64,000 nucleotides of DNA from Halocaridina rubra (GCA_037179515.1 JAXCGZ010000127.1:53501-117500); one strand, 5' to 3'; positions 50,625 to 63,737 are shown, counted from the stretch's first letter. Translations and numbers: made by a program. The notes: a model not told the origin generated them from the letters alone.

Positions 50625-53600
50625 TCTGTATCCAGTGAGTAATGGGACAATTAGTAAAAGAAATTGAGGTCGGTGGACGCCGCCATTTTATCTTGTAGTT
50701 ATGCTTTGACTCAGCCAACCCGCCTATAAGGGGTGTGGCGCTTAATAAGTTGATAAAAGTAGAATTTCTGTACCCATTACTAACACGGATAATTTGTACT
50801 AATAGCTATAAGCAGTAATAAACTCCATTTTTGTTATAATTTGAGTAATATAAAGAATTTGCGTTGGAAGTGTGTTCCATTTATTTGTATTAATGCTTAG
50901 ATTGAATTTTAAGAACGCGAATGTATCGATTTTTAATTGACAAATTTAACGCACGTGAAATCACTATTACAGTATATTAATTTCTTAAGTGTAAGAATTA
51001 TAGCGAGTAATATACTTGAATCTGCTTTTAAGGTTTTACTTAGAACATGTGTGATTTTCGAGAAAAGAATGTGGAAGTGACCATTCGATCTCCCAACCTC
51101 GTTATTATAAATCTGTAGTAATTGTACTGATCCTTGATATTTTAAAGTACGTGTAAAATCATTTTTATATAAATTTCTTAAAGCGTAAGAAATAGAGTGT
51201 TAAGATTGCGCCTGTTTTCAAGGTTCTTTCTTTTTTGTTTGTTTTTTTTATCCGCGGGAGTAATGTTTTAGCGAAAGAAAGACATAAATGACAGATTGTT
51301 TTTTAATGTTGTTATGATGAAGGGATTAACATTACGATACGTGTGTGGCATTTTATTTTTGAAGAATAAGAAATTTTGTGATATTGTTTAGAGATGAGTT
51401 TTTTTATTTCGCGCTATGCAGGCGAAAGTAAGAGTAAATTAGAGTAATTTGTGCTGTCCTAGAATAGGGAAGGTTTTTCAGTGTCACCCAAACGTAGCTT
51501 CAAGGGAGTAGAATGTTTGTTTGTTCGTTAGAATGGGACTTAGGACTAGTGAGGCAATCTGTGACCGTGCGGCCCAACCGAGATTTCACCCTTACTCTTC
51601 TTACAACCAACGTTGTAAATTAAAGGGAATTTTACAGAAAGGGGACGATTGCTTTGTAAGTGATGCAGCGAGTGAGGCAGAGAATGAGTATGAATGACTG
51701 GGGGTATAATGGGGGGTTGCTCTAGGGGGTGAAATCGCGGAAAGCACCGTTAGGAAGCATGATTGGGGAGTCTGCGAGGATCGTTCCCCTGCTCCGCCAG
51801 GTCCTTCTGCATGCCATATCAGAGTGTATTTATGGGAGGTGATGCGCTGTTGCAATATCTAGTGAGGGATATGTTTGAGAAAGTAATTCTCCACCTGCCC
51901 AGATATGGTTGAAATGCCAAGTTTGTTTTATTTTTGTTTTGTCCCCTACTCCGCCATTGAGATTATTATTCGATTTCCGAGAGATTCCAAGATAGATGTT
52001 ACGTGATAAAGGACGTGAATCTATGAATGATTCTTTATTTTCTTTGCTAGCTGCAGTATATACATTATCTGTCTGAAGAGATATGTTAGATTGATAAAAT
52101 AAAACTTTGCAAGTTTTAGCCATGATAATGTTTTATCAAAATTATTTCAGCTTGGTCATAAAGAAAGAGTGAGAGCTGACACGAAATGACAACAAGAATG
52201 TTACACAGCTGTATCCCGTATTTGAGAGAGCAGAAGTTTATCCAGAAGCCAAAAGAACAGGGGAGAAAACAGCGCCCACATGCGCACCCCCGTAAAAGCA
52301 AACAGACAGAGCAGTTATAAGTCAAATTCGAGATAGTAAAAGAATATATATATATTTTATGTTTGAATTGTCCATGTACAACTTCGTACGAGAATTTGAA
52401 ACTTAAGCAAAATGCATTCTTTACTGTTGCTAATGAAATATAATTTTTGTTTTTATTATTGCATACACAGAGATAGACTTTTTATATTTTTTCAGATTCC
52501 CGTTTTTTGTTATATAGTTTTTGTATTGAAGAAATCTTTAAAATCTTACTTAAAGAGTTTTGAAAAGATTATCTAGAGATAACTATGGTTAATCCCTATC
52601 ATTTTCATGAATTTTAGATTACAATCGAGCTAATTAAAGATAATTGAGATTATTAGAGATTATTTGCTGAGTTTTAAAGTTAAAATTAATGACACTTAAG
52701 TCCTTTTTAAGAAGTTGTTAAGAAAAAGATATTTGTACTTTTGTTGATAGTAGTAGATATTGTCACATATGATTTTAATCTTTTGTTTTAATTTCATCAG
52801 AGTGGGTGCGCTCCGACTCAACCCTCTGATTTATAGCAAGAAAAGAATTGTCATTATAGACGAGGATGTGTATGCTGTTACAGTAAAGTCCTTATCAAGA
52901 TTAAACAGAAAGGAATGGATTTATGCTTCGACAGTTCTGCAGTTGTACACTAAGTTCTTTTTGCTTTTGTTTTTGTTAATGAGGGAATGAGAATAGCCGC
53001 TGACAATAAACGTAAGACTCTATCGATAGTCATTGCTAACGTTTGTTCACGTTCATTTGTTTATTTATTTTATTATTAGAGATACTCTGCGACACTTTTT
53101 TATTTTCAGTACAAGTAAAAGGAAGAGGCCCGTCTCAGCTGACACAGAGTGGAAACCGCAACGTATTTCACGGTCGCCCAGTCTCTCTCTCTCTCACTCC
53201 GAGCCTGACAGAGGAGCATTTCGATGCTAAAAGAACGTTGCTGTCTTTGATTTTTTTTTTTGTGCGTTTTTTTCCAGCGAAGCTAGGCGATAATTGTGCC
53301 TACATTTCATTGCAGTCAATAGATTGTTGCATGCTGTTATTGCATAAATACTGATAAGACATCGGTAGTACCGCCATTTGCATAAATGTTTGTGCCACAT
53401 GCCGCAACTGTTTAGAGAATAGATAGAACTCCCATTGACAAATTGTGGAGCCAGCGAGTTGCCACTTATGCTCTATATATATACATTGATTATGACAGCA
53501 GGAATTTAAATATTAAAAGAGACTGTGTTAGAATGAGCATTGCTATGAAGTATAAGTATAGAACTCTGTTCTTACTTCTGAATGCCAGTCTCCATTGTAT

Positions 53601-54489
53601 ATATATTGATATTTCTGATTTAGTATATTTATTTTTATTGTTTATTATTCTTATTTTTAGATCATGATTATTAGTAATGTTATTATGTTGACTGATATTG
53701 TTGCTATCTCTCAATGGCCTGTTGCTAATTATTATTTTTGAAATGAAATCAGCAGTAACCCGATGATTTGTATCTTTTAACTGAATTCATACTTGATGTT
53801 ATTGTAGCCACTGCTAATAAGAATGTTTCTTTAGTGGCTTTTCTCAGCATTTAATGATTGTTCTTTTTGACATTTATAGTAGAGTAATGCTATGTAGCAG
53901 TTGCTAAGCCCTAAGTATCTTGGAATAATAATCTAGTTGTGTAGACACATACCTTCCATTACCACCCTATTCCTAGGCAGCCCCGACCTGCAAGTTCTAA
54001 AAGTCTTTAGATTTTGTCCGCTCAGACAAGTCCCTAGTGCCCATTGAATAGAGATTGCAATCACTTGCAGTTGCAGGGGAGGCAAAGTATAGCCTCGATT
54101 ACCAACGTATGGCCATTGTTGGTACCCTGAAGTCATAGGGAACCTTTCTTACAACTGTAGTAGTGACAGAGGTTCAAATTTTCATCCCGAGATCTGCTTC
54201 GAAGGTACGTGTGAATGGCCGTACGGAAGAGAATCGCTGTGACGTTGCAGGTCTCCTGCGTGGTGGTCTTAGTCAAGATCGGCCGAGGGCGGGACGAGGA
54301 AGCCAGGCTGGAAGGATTAGAAAGGTGCCGAATCCTTCCTTTTTGTCTTGCCTATCCGAGTAAAGGAGATATGGTAACAAACCTGGGCCTGCAGCAAGGA
54401 CGGCGAGGGAGTGAAAAAAAAATGAATCCCCGAGGGAAACCGTGGAATCGCGCCTAGCAAGAATTCATGAGCAAGGGACAGAGAAAAAA

Positions 54490-54640
54490 CAAAAGTCGTC
54501 CTAGACAGAGAAAATGAAAGTCGTCCTAGACAGAGAAAAAACAAAAGTCGTCCTAGACAGAGAAAATGAAAGTCGTCCTAGACAGAGAAAATAAAAGTCG
54601 TCCTAGACAGAGAAAATAAAAGTCGTCCTAGAAAGAGAGA
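54490..54640. repeat. 25-27-bp tandem repeat, six copies
   Basis: GTCGTCCTAGACAGAGAAAA starts at 54495, 54520, 54547, 54572, 54597 and 54622, linked by A-rich spacers. Confidence 0.93.
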
Positions 54641-55098
54641 ACAGTCCTAAAAAATAAAAGTTTTAAACTACTTTAAAAAACCATGTAATCTTGATGAAAT
54701 CCCAGAAACAAGGAAATCCCCATACATGTCATAACTGTAGTGAAAAGAGAGGAAAAGAAACACAGAAATATTTTAAAATATTTTAATAATACCTTTAGAA
54801 GCCGCGTTAAACGCGTTGATGGGATTCAAACAGAAAGAAAAATAATCCCTATACATGTCCAAACTTTAGTGAAGAGAGAAAGAAGGGTATTTAAAAATCC
54901 CTTATTAGTTAATTAAAATTACCCCCGTATTAGAACTGAAAAAATGGGAAAGAAAATGTCCCCACCGTCTTTGTCCACTGTGCTAAAAGACAAAATATTT
55001 TTATTTTTATTTTTATTTTTTTTGTTTTACTAGCTTTAAGATAATTTTAAGCGAAAACTCAGAGTCTCCCTTAGATATAGTTTTGAATAAGTGCCATT

Positions 55099-55514
55099 GA
55101 TAAATTGTATGATTTGCACTAAGATTAATAAGTTGTTTTTCTGCTTAAATAATATTAGTGTTTTGTTTTAGCATTATTATTATTTGAATTATGATTTAAT
55201 CTTTGTGTCCATTAAGTTCTCCTATCCATTGGTCTCTGAATAGTAATTGAATATGGAAATAGTGAATGTTTTAACTTTACTAAAAGTAACAAATGTTTTG
55301 TTTGAGGATAAATTGTATGATTTGCACTAAGATTAATAAGTTGTTTTTCTGCTTAAATAATATTAGTGTTTTGTTTTAGCATCATTATTATATGAATTAT
55401 GATTTAATCTTTAGGTTCATTAAGTTTTTATATTAATTGGTCTCTGAATAGTAATTGCATATCGAAATAGTAAATGTTTCGACTTTACACACAGTAAAAC
55501 ATGTTTTGTTTCAG
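55099..55514. repeat. 208-bp tandem duplication, two copies
   Basis: 55099-55306 and 55307-55514 are directly adjacent and about 90% alike (GATAAATTGTATGATTTGC, GGTCTCTGAATAGTAATTG). Confidence 0.93.
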
Positions 55515-56074
55515 GAGTAGTTTTAAGGCCAAATTTTAAAATAAATTAATGCCCATAGTAACAATAAGAGTAGAAATTATAAGATAAGGTCTCTTACAGA
55601 AATTACTGTTGATGTTATGGTCTATTGCATTTTACATGTTTATACATGCTAATACTCTACTTAATTGTTTGCTAATGTTCTAAATGAGTCATAATTTTAC
55701 TGTAATTAACTCAATTTTGTCTTTTAAAGAAACGAGAGAAGTAGATGAATTAATGTTTTGATTTAAACTGACTTTTGATCTTAATTAATGTTTGATATTA
55801 GTTACACACTGAAATCATAGTGATTAAGGTTACTTTTGTTAAATATAAGAAGATGTTTGTATTACAGATTTCCAACAAGGAAATAGACTCTGCATGCTCT
55901 AGTGTCTGTAGAAGTACTATATATATGTTATGTTTGTGTAATTTGTTTAAGGTTCATAGAAATAGGATTTCTTAGATGATAACTTAAATAATTCGGCCCC
56001 GTTTTTATTGTAAACAAATGTTAGTTAGGATGATGAAACTGAAATAAGAGATATTTCAGTGTGGTGGGGAGGGA

Positions 56075-56110
56075 TGTCGTAGGACTTTTGGCTAGGTGTC
56101 AAAGGAAACA
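56075..56110 (+). mobile_element. Truncated 3' LTR (36 bp)
   Basis: Identical to 49598-49633 (TGTCGTAGGACTTTTGGC...GGAAACA), immediately after the polypurine tract. The rest of the LTR is missing. Confidence 0.85.
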
Positions 56111-56280
56111 CATTACGTCATTTTAATCAAGCTCAACATCCAAGGTGACAATGTAAAATACCTGTACACTTTAAATATAATTAATCCATCATTTTTATTT
56201 GTGTGTGAGAGAGAGAGTTTCAGATATCATTAAGTTACCCAATACGATGGTTTTCTATAATACATTCTTCATAGAAAATA

Positions 56281-56368
<88 letters not shown>

Positions 56369-56470
56369 CCCGAATGAGATTGGGAATTGAATTAAATGCG
56401 AAAATGAAGCCACGATTGAGGTTGGAGAATCTGTAATATGAACATAGTGGCATTCAGATAGAATGCGTTC
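56281..56470 (+). repeat. (AT)n plus SINE family B body
   Basis: 86 bp of AT (56281-56366), then a body resembling 16580-16675 (GAAAATGAAGCCACGATTGAGG, ATTCAGATAGAATGCGTTCATTCC). Confidence 0.75.
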
Positions 56471-56514
56471 ATTCCTTAGTATAGCAGATGTAAGCTATAT
56501 ATATATATATTTCT

Positions 56515-56602
56515 TTTAATCTTTTGTGGTGGGTAGTTAGTAGTGCCTTGACTTAGTAATAATAAGTCCTAGGTTCGAGTCTCGGTCGGGGTAAAAAAAT
56601 GA

Positions 56603-56690
<88 letters not shown>
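56515..56690 (+). repeat. SINE family B head with (AT)n tail
   Basis: TTTTGTGGTGGGTAGTTAGTAGTGCC head, box B AGGTTCGAGTCTCGG, GGGGTAAAAAAATGATTC, then AT to 56690. Same order of parts as 16716-16886. Confidence 0.75.
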
Positions 56691-57928
56691 TTACACACAG
56701 GGTGACCTCAACTTTTGATGGAATTCTGCTCCTCAAAACGCGTCATTACCTGATTTTCCACGTAAGTCGGAACATGCCTAAATAAACACCTATATCACCA
56801 ATCTATGCTAACACAGTAGTAAAGTTCAAAATCTAAGAAATAAAAACAACAATGCTATGACATATGAAGCATAACTAGGACTAAAAAAAAAAACTTGGAG
56901 GGCATAAATATAAAATAATAAAATGAAACACTAAAAAATAAGAAACAACAATTCCTTACCTTTACTCCTGTGGCTGGCTTGCACACTGGAAGGGGCACTG
57001 CAAGGGAGAGAGAGAGAGGGGCTTATTGGGAGGAGGAAACTGGAGAGGCAGGAGAATCTGCAGCAGGTGCTGGAGACACTGGGGCAAGTGAGTGTGGAGA
57101 GGCAGGAGAACCTTAAGCAGGTGCTGGGACATAATTGGGCAGGCGAATCTGGAGAGGCAACTGAGGTAGAGGCAACAGGATGCCTTTCTCCCAGATATCC
57201 TTGTAACACCACAGGCAATCCATGACCCCTCTGATAACCTTAGTGTATCTGGCAGTGTTGGATTCTCAGCCTCAAATATTGCTAACCCTACCTCTACCAG
57301 GGCAAAACCTTCTGTTTGGTTTTTAATGTCAGTGTATTCACATTACCGATTGTCTCTTACCTGTAACAGAGATAATTAATATGCTTATATACTATTCCAC
57401 ATCGTTGTATATGTACATTAGCTCCTTAGAGTTTTGCTACATAATTAAGACTAGAGAATTATTATTATGAGCTTATATAAAAGTGTAAATCCAGTTTTGG
57501 TTGGTTGAATTTGTATTACATATTTTATACAAAATTGCTACCCATGAGAGAAAATTTAAGTATGGTGCAACAAGAGAACCATGGGAAATTACATCATAAA
57601 ATACTGCTTCGCTTTATTTGCAAACTATATAATAAGTCTTATAAATAAGTATAGAGATCAAAACAGATTTATAATTATTATCACAAAAGTAAAAAAATTA
57701 TTACATCTTGTAACCTATTCAAAATCATATGACAACAGAGCATTTTCTGTGATGTCACACAAACATATGTAACAATTCCTTTCCATTTAAAAAGGGAATA
57801 GCAATAACATACCGCTAGTATATATCATCCTTAAAATACAAGATCAAGCATATTTGGAGGGATACCTCAATTTCTTCTGGGAGGCAGTAACCCTCCTGGG
57901 CTATCTACATATACTGTATCATGCAACT
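56691..57928. other. No gene seen
   Basis: 57000-57170 is a purine/GGAG-rich low-complexity stretch with imperfect 50-60-bp repeats (CTGGAGAGGCAGGAGAA). The minus frame over it is compositional. Otherwise AT-rich. Confidence 0.5.
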
Positions 57929-57929
57929 A

Positions 57930-59787
57930 CTTAATTGTAATTACCTAATTGTGCTTACGGGAAAGAGCCCCATGCTCGTAACTTCGCATTCCTGGTCGGT
58001 TCCATTTTTGTACTTGGTGATACTTATCATACTTATTTTTAAAGCTATGGATTGAGTTAGCATTACCTACCTCCTCGCTTAGCCAATTCCAATCATCAAC
58101 TACTCTTACACTGAAAATGTACTTCTTTACATCCTGCAAAGCAGCTATATTATGAAGCTTCAAACTATGACCTCTAGTTCTAGTGCCAGCCATATCAAAG
58201 TATCGATAGCTATCTACTTTGTAATAACCATGATGAAATTTAAAAACCGTCATCATATCCCCCCCTTATTCTTCTAGCTTCGAATGATGGATAGTCTAAT
58301 TCCCTTACCCTCTCCTCTTATCTGAGATTGTGTATGTCTAGCAACAGCTTCATGGCATGTATATGACCTTTTTCTAGCTTATCTATGTGCTTTTTCAAGT
58401 GTGGATTCCAAAAGGGGACTGCATACCCAAGCTTTGGCCTCACATATTTCTGAACATTTCCTTGTCTGTGCCTGAAGGCTACCCTTACAATTGCTAAGAA
58501 AGCATATGCTGCCCTTACTATGCCATTTATATGTATTTCCGGAGACAAATTTGTCAGTATGTTTACTCCTAGATCTTTCTCATTCTCTGTCTCTTGAAGT
58601 TCTGCTCTTGCTATTGAGTATTCAAGCTTGGGACATCTCACACTTGTACTCATTCTCGTTACCTTACATTAGAAGTATGCATTGAAATTCATTAGTCACT
58701 TTTCTGACTACTCATGCAGACTATGTAGCTTTTTCTGAAGTTCTCTACCATTGTTCTCGTCTCTTACTTTCTTCACAAGCTTTGCATTATCTGCAAACAT
58801 ATTCATGAATGAATTTACATACTCTGGTATGTCAATTACATATAAAAGGAAAAAAATTGGCCCTAAAATTGAACCCCGTGAAACTCCACCACTAACCCTT
58901 CTCCAATCAGACACTGAATGTCTTACTCTAACCCTCTGTTCCTTTCCTTCTAAGTTAGTTTTTATCCATTCCAAGGCACTTCCACCTATTCTTGCCATTC
59001 CTTGAAGCTTTTAATTAGTCTCCCATGTGAGACCATATCAAATGCCTTCTTGAGGTCTAGGAATATGCAATCTCCCCATCCCTCTCTTTCCTGTACGATT
59101 CGGCTTACCTCAAAATAAAATGCTAATAAGTTTGTTACTGTTGATCTACCCTTTTCTGAAGCCATGTTGTCTCACTCACAAAAAGTTGAAGGATTCCAAG
59201 TGAAGAGAGATGTGTTTTCTTAGCCATTTCTCCATATCTGCAAACTATGCTGGTCAAGGAAACAGGTCTAATGTTTAGAGCTGTATACTTCCTTCCCCTT
59301 TTGAGTATAGGTACCACGTTTGCTTGTTTACAACATTTTGGATTCTCCCCTGATTTCAGCAACTTTTCAAATATGATGCATAGTGCTGTCAATATTGACT
59401 TGGCGCATTTCTTAAGTACATAAGGGGATATATAATCAGGACCTGTAGCTTTATGGGGAATTAACTCCATCAATGCTTTGCATACCTCTGTGGGTGAAAA
59501 GATGATATTCTCTAATACCGGCCCATGAGCCCCTATCTTTGCAATCTGAGGGGGTGGGGTATCTTCTACTGTAAATACTGACTGAAACTCCTTGTTCAGT
59601 TCTTTGCAGATCTCTTCCTCCATCTGCCCTGTTTTGCTTTAAAACCTGTTCTTGGATCTTTAGTTTCCCTCTGATAGGGGTGTGGAAAAGTTTGGGATGT
59701 TCATTAGCCTTTCTGATGATATCCATTGCCTCTCTTCTTTTACTTAGGTAATCATATCTTGGTCTGTTATAAGTCTGCCAGGCATTT
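57930..59787 (-). mobile_element. CR1/L2-like LINE copy, frameshifted
   Basis: Tail units at 57930-57950; 3' ORF end at 58256-57980. RT pieces lie at 58998-58708 (SVSDWRRVSGGVSRG, MFADNAK; the catalytic FADD reads FADN) and 59623-59135 ([29 protein letters not shown]). The linker is near 59780 (AWQT). The 5' end stops at about 59787 next to the SINE C tail. Confidence 0.88.
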
Positions 59788-59804
59788 TAATTTAAAGTTA
59801 AAGT

Positions 59805-59935
59805 TTATTGCGTTTTAGCCCTCCTATCAGAGGCGTCACCCCTGTTCTGGCGGGCGTCAGCTGGTGCAAGCCCCAACCCCCCACTGTGGTGCCCAGCTAC
59901 AGCAGTAAGCTCCCCAGTAAACAGCTTAGGCAAAG
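59805..59935 (-). repeat. SINE family C, body fragment
   Basis: Shares GCAAGCCCCAACCCCCCACTGTG, CACAGCAGT-like and CCAGTAAACAGCTTA with the SINE at 23125-23335. It sits inside the integrase C-terminal region of the Gypsy copy and supplies the odd C-terminus of that frame. Confidence 0.72.
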
Positions 59936-62691
59936 ACAGAATACTTGGTGTAGATAAATTTAGAATTTGGTATTGATGATGTCTCACCACATGCCCCGCT
60001 GGAAGTTCACATTTGTAAGACGCAGGACCAGTTTGTTTCAACACTCGTGCAGGGACCCAACGATCCTTAGAAACTGTCGAATAATTCCGCATCATGACAG
60101 AAGACTTAGGTGTCAACTCTAGATTTCTAGCAATATTGCTGTCATAATTAGACTTTTGCTGGTCTTGCTTAGACAACACAACAGTCTGTTGTACACGTTT
60201 ACTAGGGTGTACTAGATCCAACACGGTAAGTAGCTTCCAGCCAAACATCAACTCTTCTGGACACACTCCAGTAGTAGAATGAGGTATCACTCTATACTGG
60301 AAATGATACTTGTATAACTTAGTTCTCCAATCTTCACCAGAGCAGCATTTCCAGAAATTTTTAAGACCTTTGACAGTATTTTCAATCTAGCCATTTGTTC
60401 TTCGCAGGTAGGGTGCAGATGTGATAGGATGATGAACACCATGCTTCTCAAGAAATAGGTTGAATTCCCTAGACGTAAAATTAAGACCATTGTCAGTAAC
60501 GAGTGTCATAGGCAGAACAAAATATGACAAAACATTCCTAATGAGATTAATAGTAGCAAAAGAACTAGTGTCTTTAGTAGGTAGCATTTCAGTCCACTTA
60601 GAATGAGCATCTAGCACTAGAAAATAGGTACCCATGACTGGACCAGCATAGTCAGCATGTACTCTCAACCATGGCCTCTCGGGCTAATCCCAAGGGTGTA
60701 AAGGTGCTTTCTTAGGCAATGCTCTAGCACCTACACAAATCTTCAAGGTCACGGTCCAATCCAGCCTACCAACCATAACTTCGGGCTATTTGCTTCATTT
60801 AAGTAGAACCCAAATGCTCTTGATGAAACTCATTTAACATACTCTCTCTCCCTTTAGGAGGAATAATTACCCTAGATCCCCATAGAATGCAATCTTGTTG
60901 AACACTTAGTTCATTCTTTCAATGGAAGAACAGTCTCAATTCATTCTCAGGTCAACCACAGTCTAGATAGAGTAGCACTTTAGCAAGTAATGGGTCCTTA
61001 GAAGTCCATTTACTAATGTCATTAGCAGTTACAGGGGTGGCATGCAATGTACTAATAAACTGGATCCACTCTTCACAAACAGAAACACTATCAGGTGCAT
61101 TTGCTAGTGGTGATCGGCTCAAAGCATCAGCCATACCTAAAGATTTACCTGAACGGTGATACAACTCGAATGAATGGGCTTTTAGCATCAATGAGCAGAG
61201 GCCATTTCAGGAATAGGCTTATTAGATTTGAACAAACCTAAAAGTGGTTTGTGATCCGTAATTAGAGAAAATGCATGACCCCACAAATAGTGATGAAATT
61301 TCTTCAGCGCAAAAACAAGTGCGAGGGCCTCCCTGTCTGTCTGAAAATAATTGGCCTCGGCTTTATTTAGAGTTCGGGATGCAAAAACGACTGGCAATTC
61401 AGCACCATTCTTGTTCTGACAAAGAACAGCACCCAAGCCATACTTAGAACTGTTAGCAGACACTATGATAGGTAAATTAGGGTTAAAATGAATTTGACAA
61501 GCATTTACTAATGGCATTTTAGATTCTTGGAAAGCTTTACTATGTTCCTCATTCCACTTCCATCTAACATCCTTTCTTAAACGACTTTTCAAAGGCTCAA
61601 GAATAGCAATAGCATTTACTAAGAACTTCCTATAGAATTTTAGCATTCATAAATAACTGCATAACTGTGTTAAATCCTTAGGCTCTGGGGCATTACATAT
61701 AGCATCTAACTTCTCCTTAGTTAGCTTCAAACTGGTAGAAACAATTGTATAACCCAAATACTGCAATTGGTCAACACCAAAAGAATACTTAGTAGGATGC
61801 AGTTTTAGTCCAACTTCCTCTAGTCTTCCTAAAACTTTGCATAAACGCTCCTCATGTTCACAAGAGTTAGCTCGATACTAGTAAGTCATCAAGCAAAATA
61901 GAAATGCCAGGAATACCTTGCAATAAATTCTCCATAGCTTGTAAGAAAATTTCCGGAGCACTAGCTATACCGAAACACAAAAGATTATACTGAAACAATC
62001 CTTGGTGAGTGTTACTTGTAGTCAGTAAATGTGACTCAGAGCGAAGAAGAATCTGAATGTAGGCACTCTTTATGTCCAATTTCGAAAAAGTCTACCCACT
62101 CCTCAGAGTAGCAAATAGGTCATCAATTCTAGGCACAGGATATTTAGTAACTTTACACGCTTGGTTAACGGTAAACAGATAGTCTCTGAAAATACGTAGT
62201 TCCATTACCTTTCAGCACAGGTACAATAGGAGCAGCCCAATTAGAGTGAGAGACTGGCTCAATGATACTTGTTCCAACAATTTATCCAATGCTGCATCTA
62301 CTTTAGCATGCATAGCATATGATACATTTCAGGCCTTGTAATACTTAGGTAATACTGCCTCATCCACTTCAAAAGAAATTTCCATTCCCTTATAACCCAA
62401 TTCTTCTCGGAACAAAGCAGGAAACTTCTCCACGACAGACTTCTCAGCAATAGCATGCACAGCACTGTCCACTAAATTTAGGTTAATATTTAGAATAGGC
62501 AATAAATCATGACCTAATAGGTTAGAACCAGAATCCTTTGCTATTATGATAGCTTGATTCTCTAAAAGATGACCGTGGAACTTGATTTTTACCCAAATCT
62601 CCATACACACAGGAATTTTGGAACCTCCATACTTCTTCAATTTAGTCTTAGAAGGCATTGTTTTAGGCTTAGCCTCAGGAAAACACTTCAA
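59936..62691 (-). pseudogene. Gypsy (Ty3) pol remnant: protease end, RT, RNase H, integrase
   Basis: Read from 62691 downward. Protease C-terminal region (GSNLLGHDLLPILNINL) and linker 62691-62329. RT pieces around 62200-61870 (MDIKSAYIQILL, LFQYNLLCFGIASAPEIF, ISILLDDLLVSS; the YxDD box reads LLDD). RNase H 61646-61188 (KYGLGAVLCQNKNG, TDREALALVFALKKF, ITDHKPLLGLF; the usual DAS aspartate reads SANSS). Connection/H2C2 part 61191-60700 (FELYHRSGKSLGMADALSRS). Integrase core 60668-60387 (HADYAGP, TDNGLNFTS; an in-frame stop falls before the IENTVKG glutamate). C-terminus to 59940. At least six frame breaks. The element class moves by reverse transcription and integration; this copy cannot. Confidence 0.9.
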
Positions 62692-63206
62692 GTATCTTTT
62701 CCAGTAGAGAGTGATGCCTTATTCTACTACTGGAGTGTGTCCAGCAAAGTTGATGTTTGGCCGGAAGCTGCATACCGGGTTGGATCTAGTACACCTTAGT
62801 AAACATGTACAACAGACTGTGATGTCTAAGCAAGACCAGCAAAAGTCTAATTATGACAGTAATATTGCTAGAAATCTAGAATTATTTGACAATTTCTAAG
62901 GATCATTGGGTCCCTGCACGAGTGTTGAAACAAACTGGTCGTGTCTTATAAATGTGAGCTTCCAGAAGCACATGGGTGAGACATCATCAAGACCAGATTC
63001 TAATTCGATCTACACCGAGTATTCCATCAATGCCTATTAAGACTTTCTCACCTGTTATAAGTGATGAGTCTGCTCTTTTGCCTATGGTTCATGAGAGAGT
63101 AGACAAACCTAATGATGGGACTGAAGTTGACGTACCGCTCAAACTGGCTACTCCCATACGACGCTCTGCTGGAGTTGTCAAGCCTCTGGATCGGCTTGAT
63201 TTGTAA
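62692..63206 (+). pseudogene. Gypsy integrase C-terminus, plus strand, same family as the minus-strand copy
   Basis: From about 62690 it reads STTGVCPAKLMFGRKL and QQTVMSKQDQQKSNYDSNIARN (frameshift near 62890). It then reads MRHHQDQILIRSTPSIPS and ends KPLDRLDL with TAA at 63204-63206. It duplicates, in inverted orientation, the part at 60310-59940. It joins the protease part of the minus copy at 62688-62692. Confidence 0.85.
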
Positions 63207-63649
63207 AGGGGAGGGGTGTTATGGAGTGGTAATTTTGAACATAGTGTATACTATTCTAAGTTAAGTTCTACCTTACATGATTTGTTGAGAAGCATTATTC
63301 CTATTCTAACTCTAGTGAGTAGAAGAGTTATCTTCTTCTCCCGCCATCTCCGAGAGATGTCTGATGACACCTGCAAATAGCTCCAGGCATTTCCTACATA
63401 TTTCCAATATCCTACCCTTACTAACATAACCCTAACCCTATTTCTAATGCCGCCAAGTAATATATATCATTGTGATGATGTGATAATATATTTGGCAAGT
63501 CAGGTATATAATGACCGGTTAGTTCTAACTAATTACCGTGCTTATCCTAACCTAATACCGCTGTGTTCACGCTCCGGTTGTTGCCCATTCAGGCAACCTA
63601 TCTAACCCATAATGCAGGGGAACCAAAATATCTAACCTAACCTATTACA
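63206..63649 (+). mobile_element. Polypurine tract and probable 3' LTR of the Gypsy element
   Basis: AAGGGGAGGGG (63206-63216) lies at the pol stop codon, followed by TGTTATGGAGTGG. The LTR end is proposed at 63649 (ATTACA). ATTGGCAACT right after could be a primer-site start of a further element. No second LTR is in the window to fix the border. CCCTAACCC-like units lie inside (63424-63440, 63630-63645). Confidence 0.6.
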
Positions 63650-63655
63650 ATTGGC

Positions 63656-63658
<3 letters not shown>

Positions 63659-63734
<76 letters not shown>
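63659..63734. repeat. (AT)n microsatellite
   Basis: About 76 bp of AT. Confidence 0.99.

Positions 63735-63737
<3 letters not shown>

Larger units (their letters stand above)
50146..56074 (+). mobile_element. Internal domain of LARD-like LTR element, ~5.9 kb, no recognisable pol
   Basis: Bounded by an LTR, a TGG-starting primer-site candidate (50147, TGGTGGACAGCTCGGGATC) and, at the far end, a purine tract GTGGTGGGGAGGGA (56061-56074) just before a second LTR start. No protease, RT, RNase H or integrase motif is visible in any frame. Two short frames (50292-50624 and 54215-54457) are the only candidates. AT-rich, with a 25-bp minisatellite and a 208-bp tandem duplication. Either a large retrotransposon derivative moved in trans, or an extremely decayed element. 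Confidence 0.6.

Noticed and set aside
56931..57218. Cysteine/serine-rich 95-codon minus frame
   Set aside because: It lies on a GGAG-rich low-complexity stretch with internal repeats; no start context or family signal.
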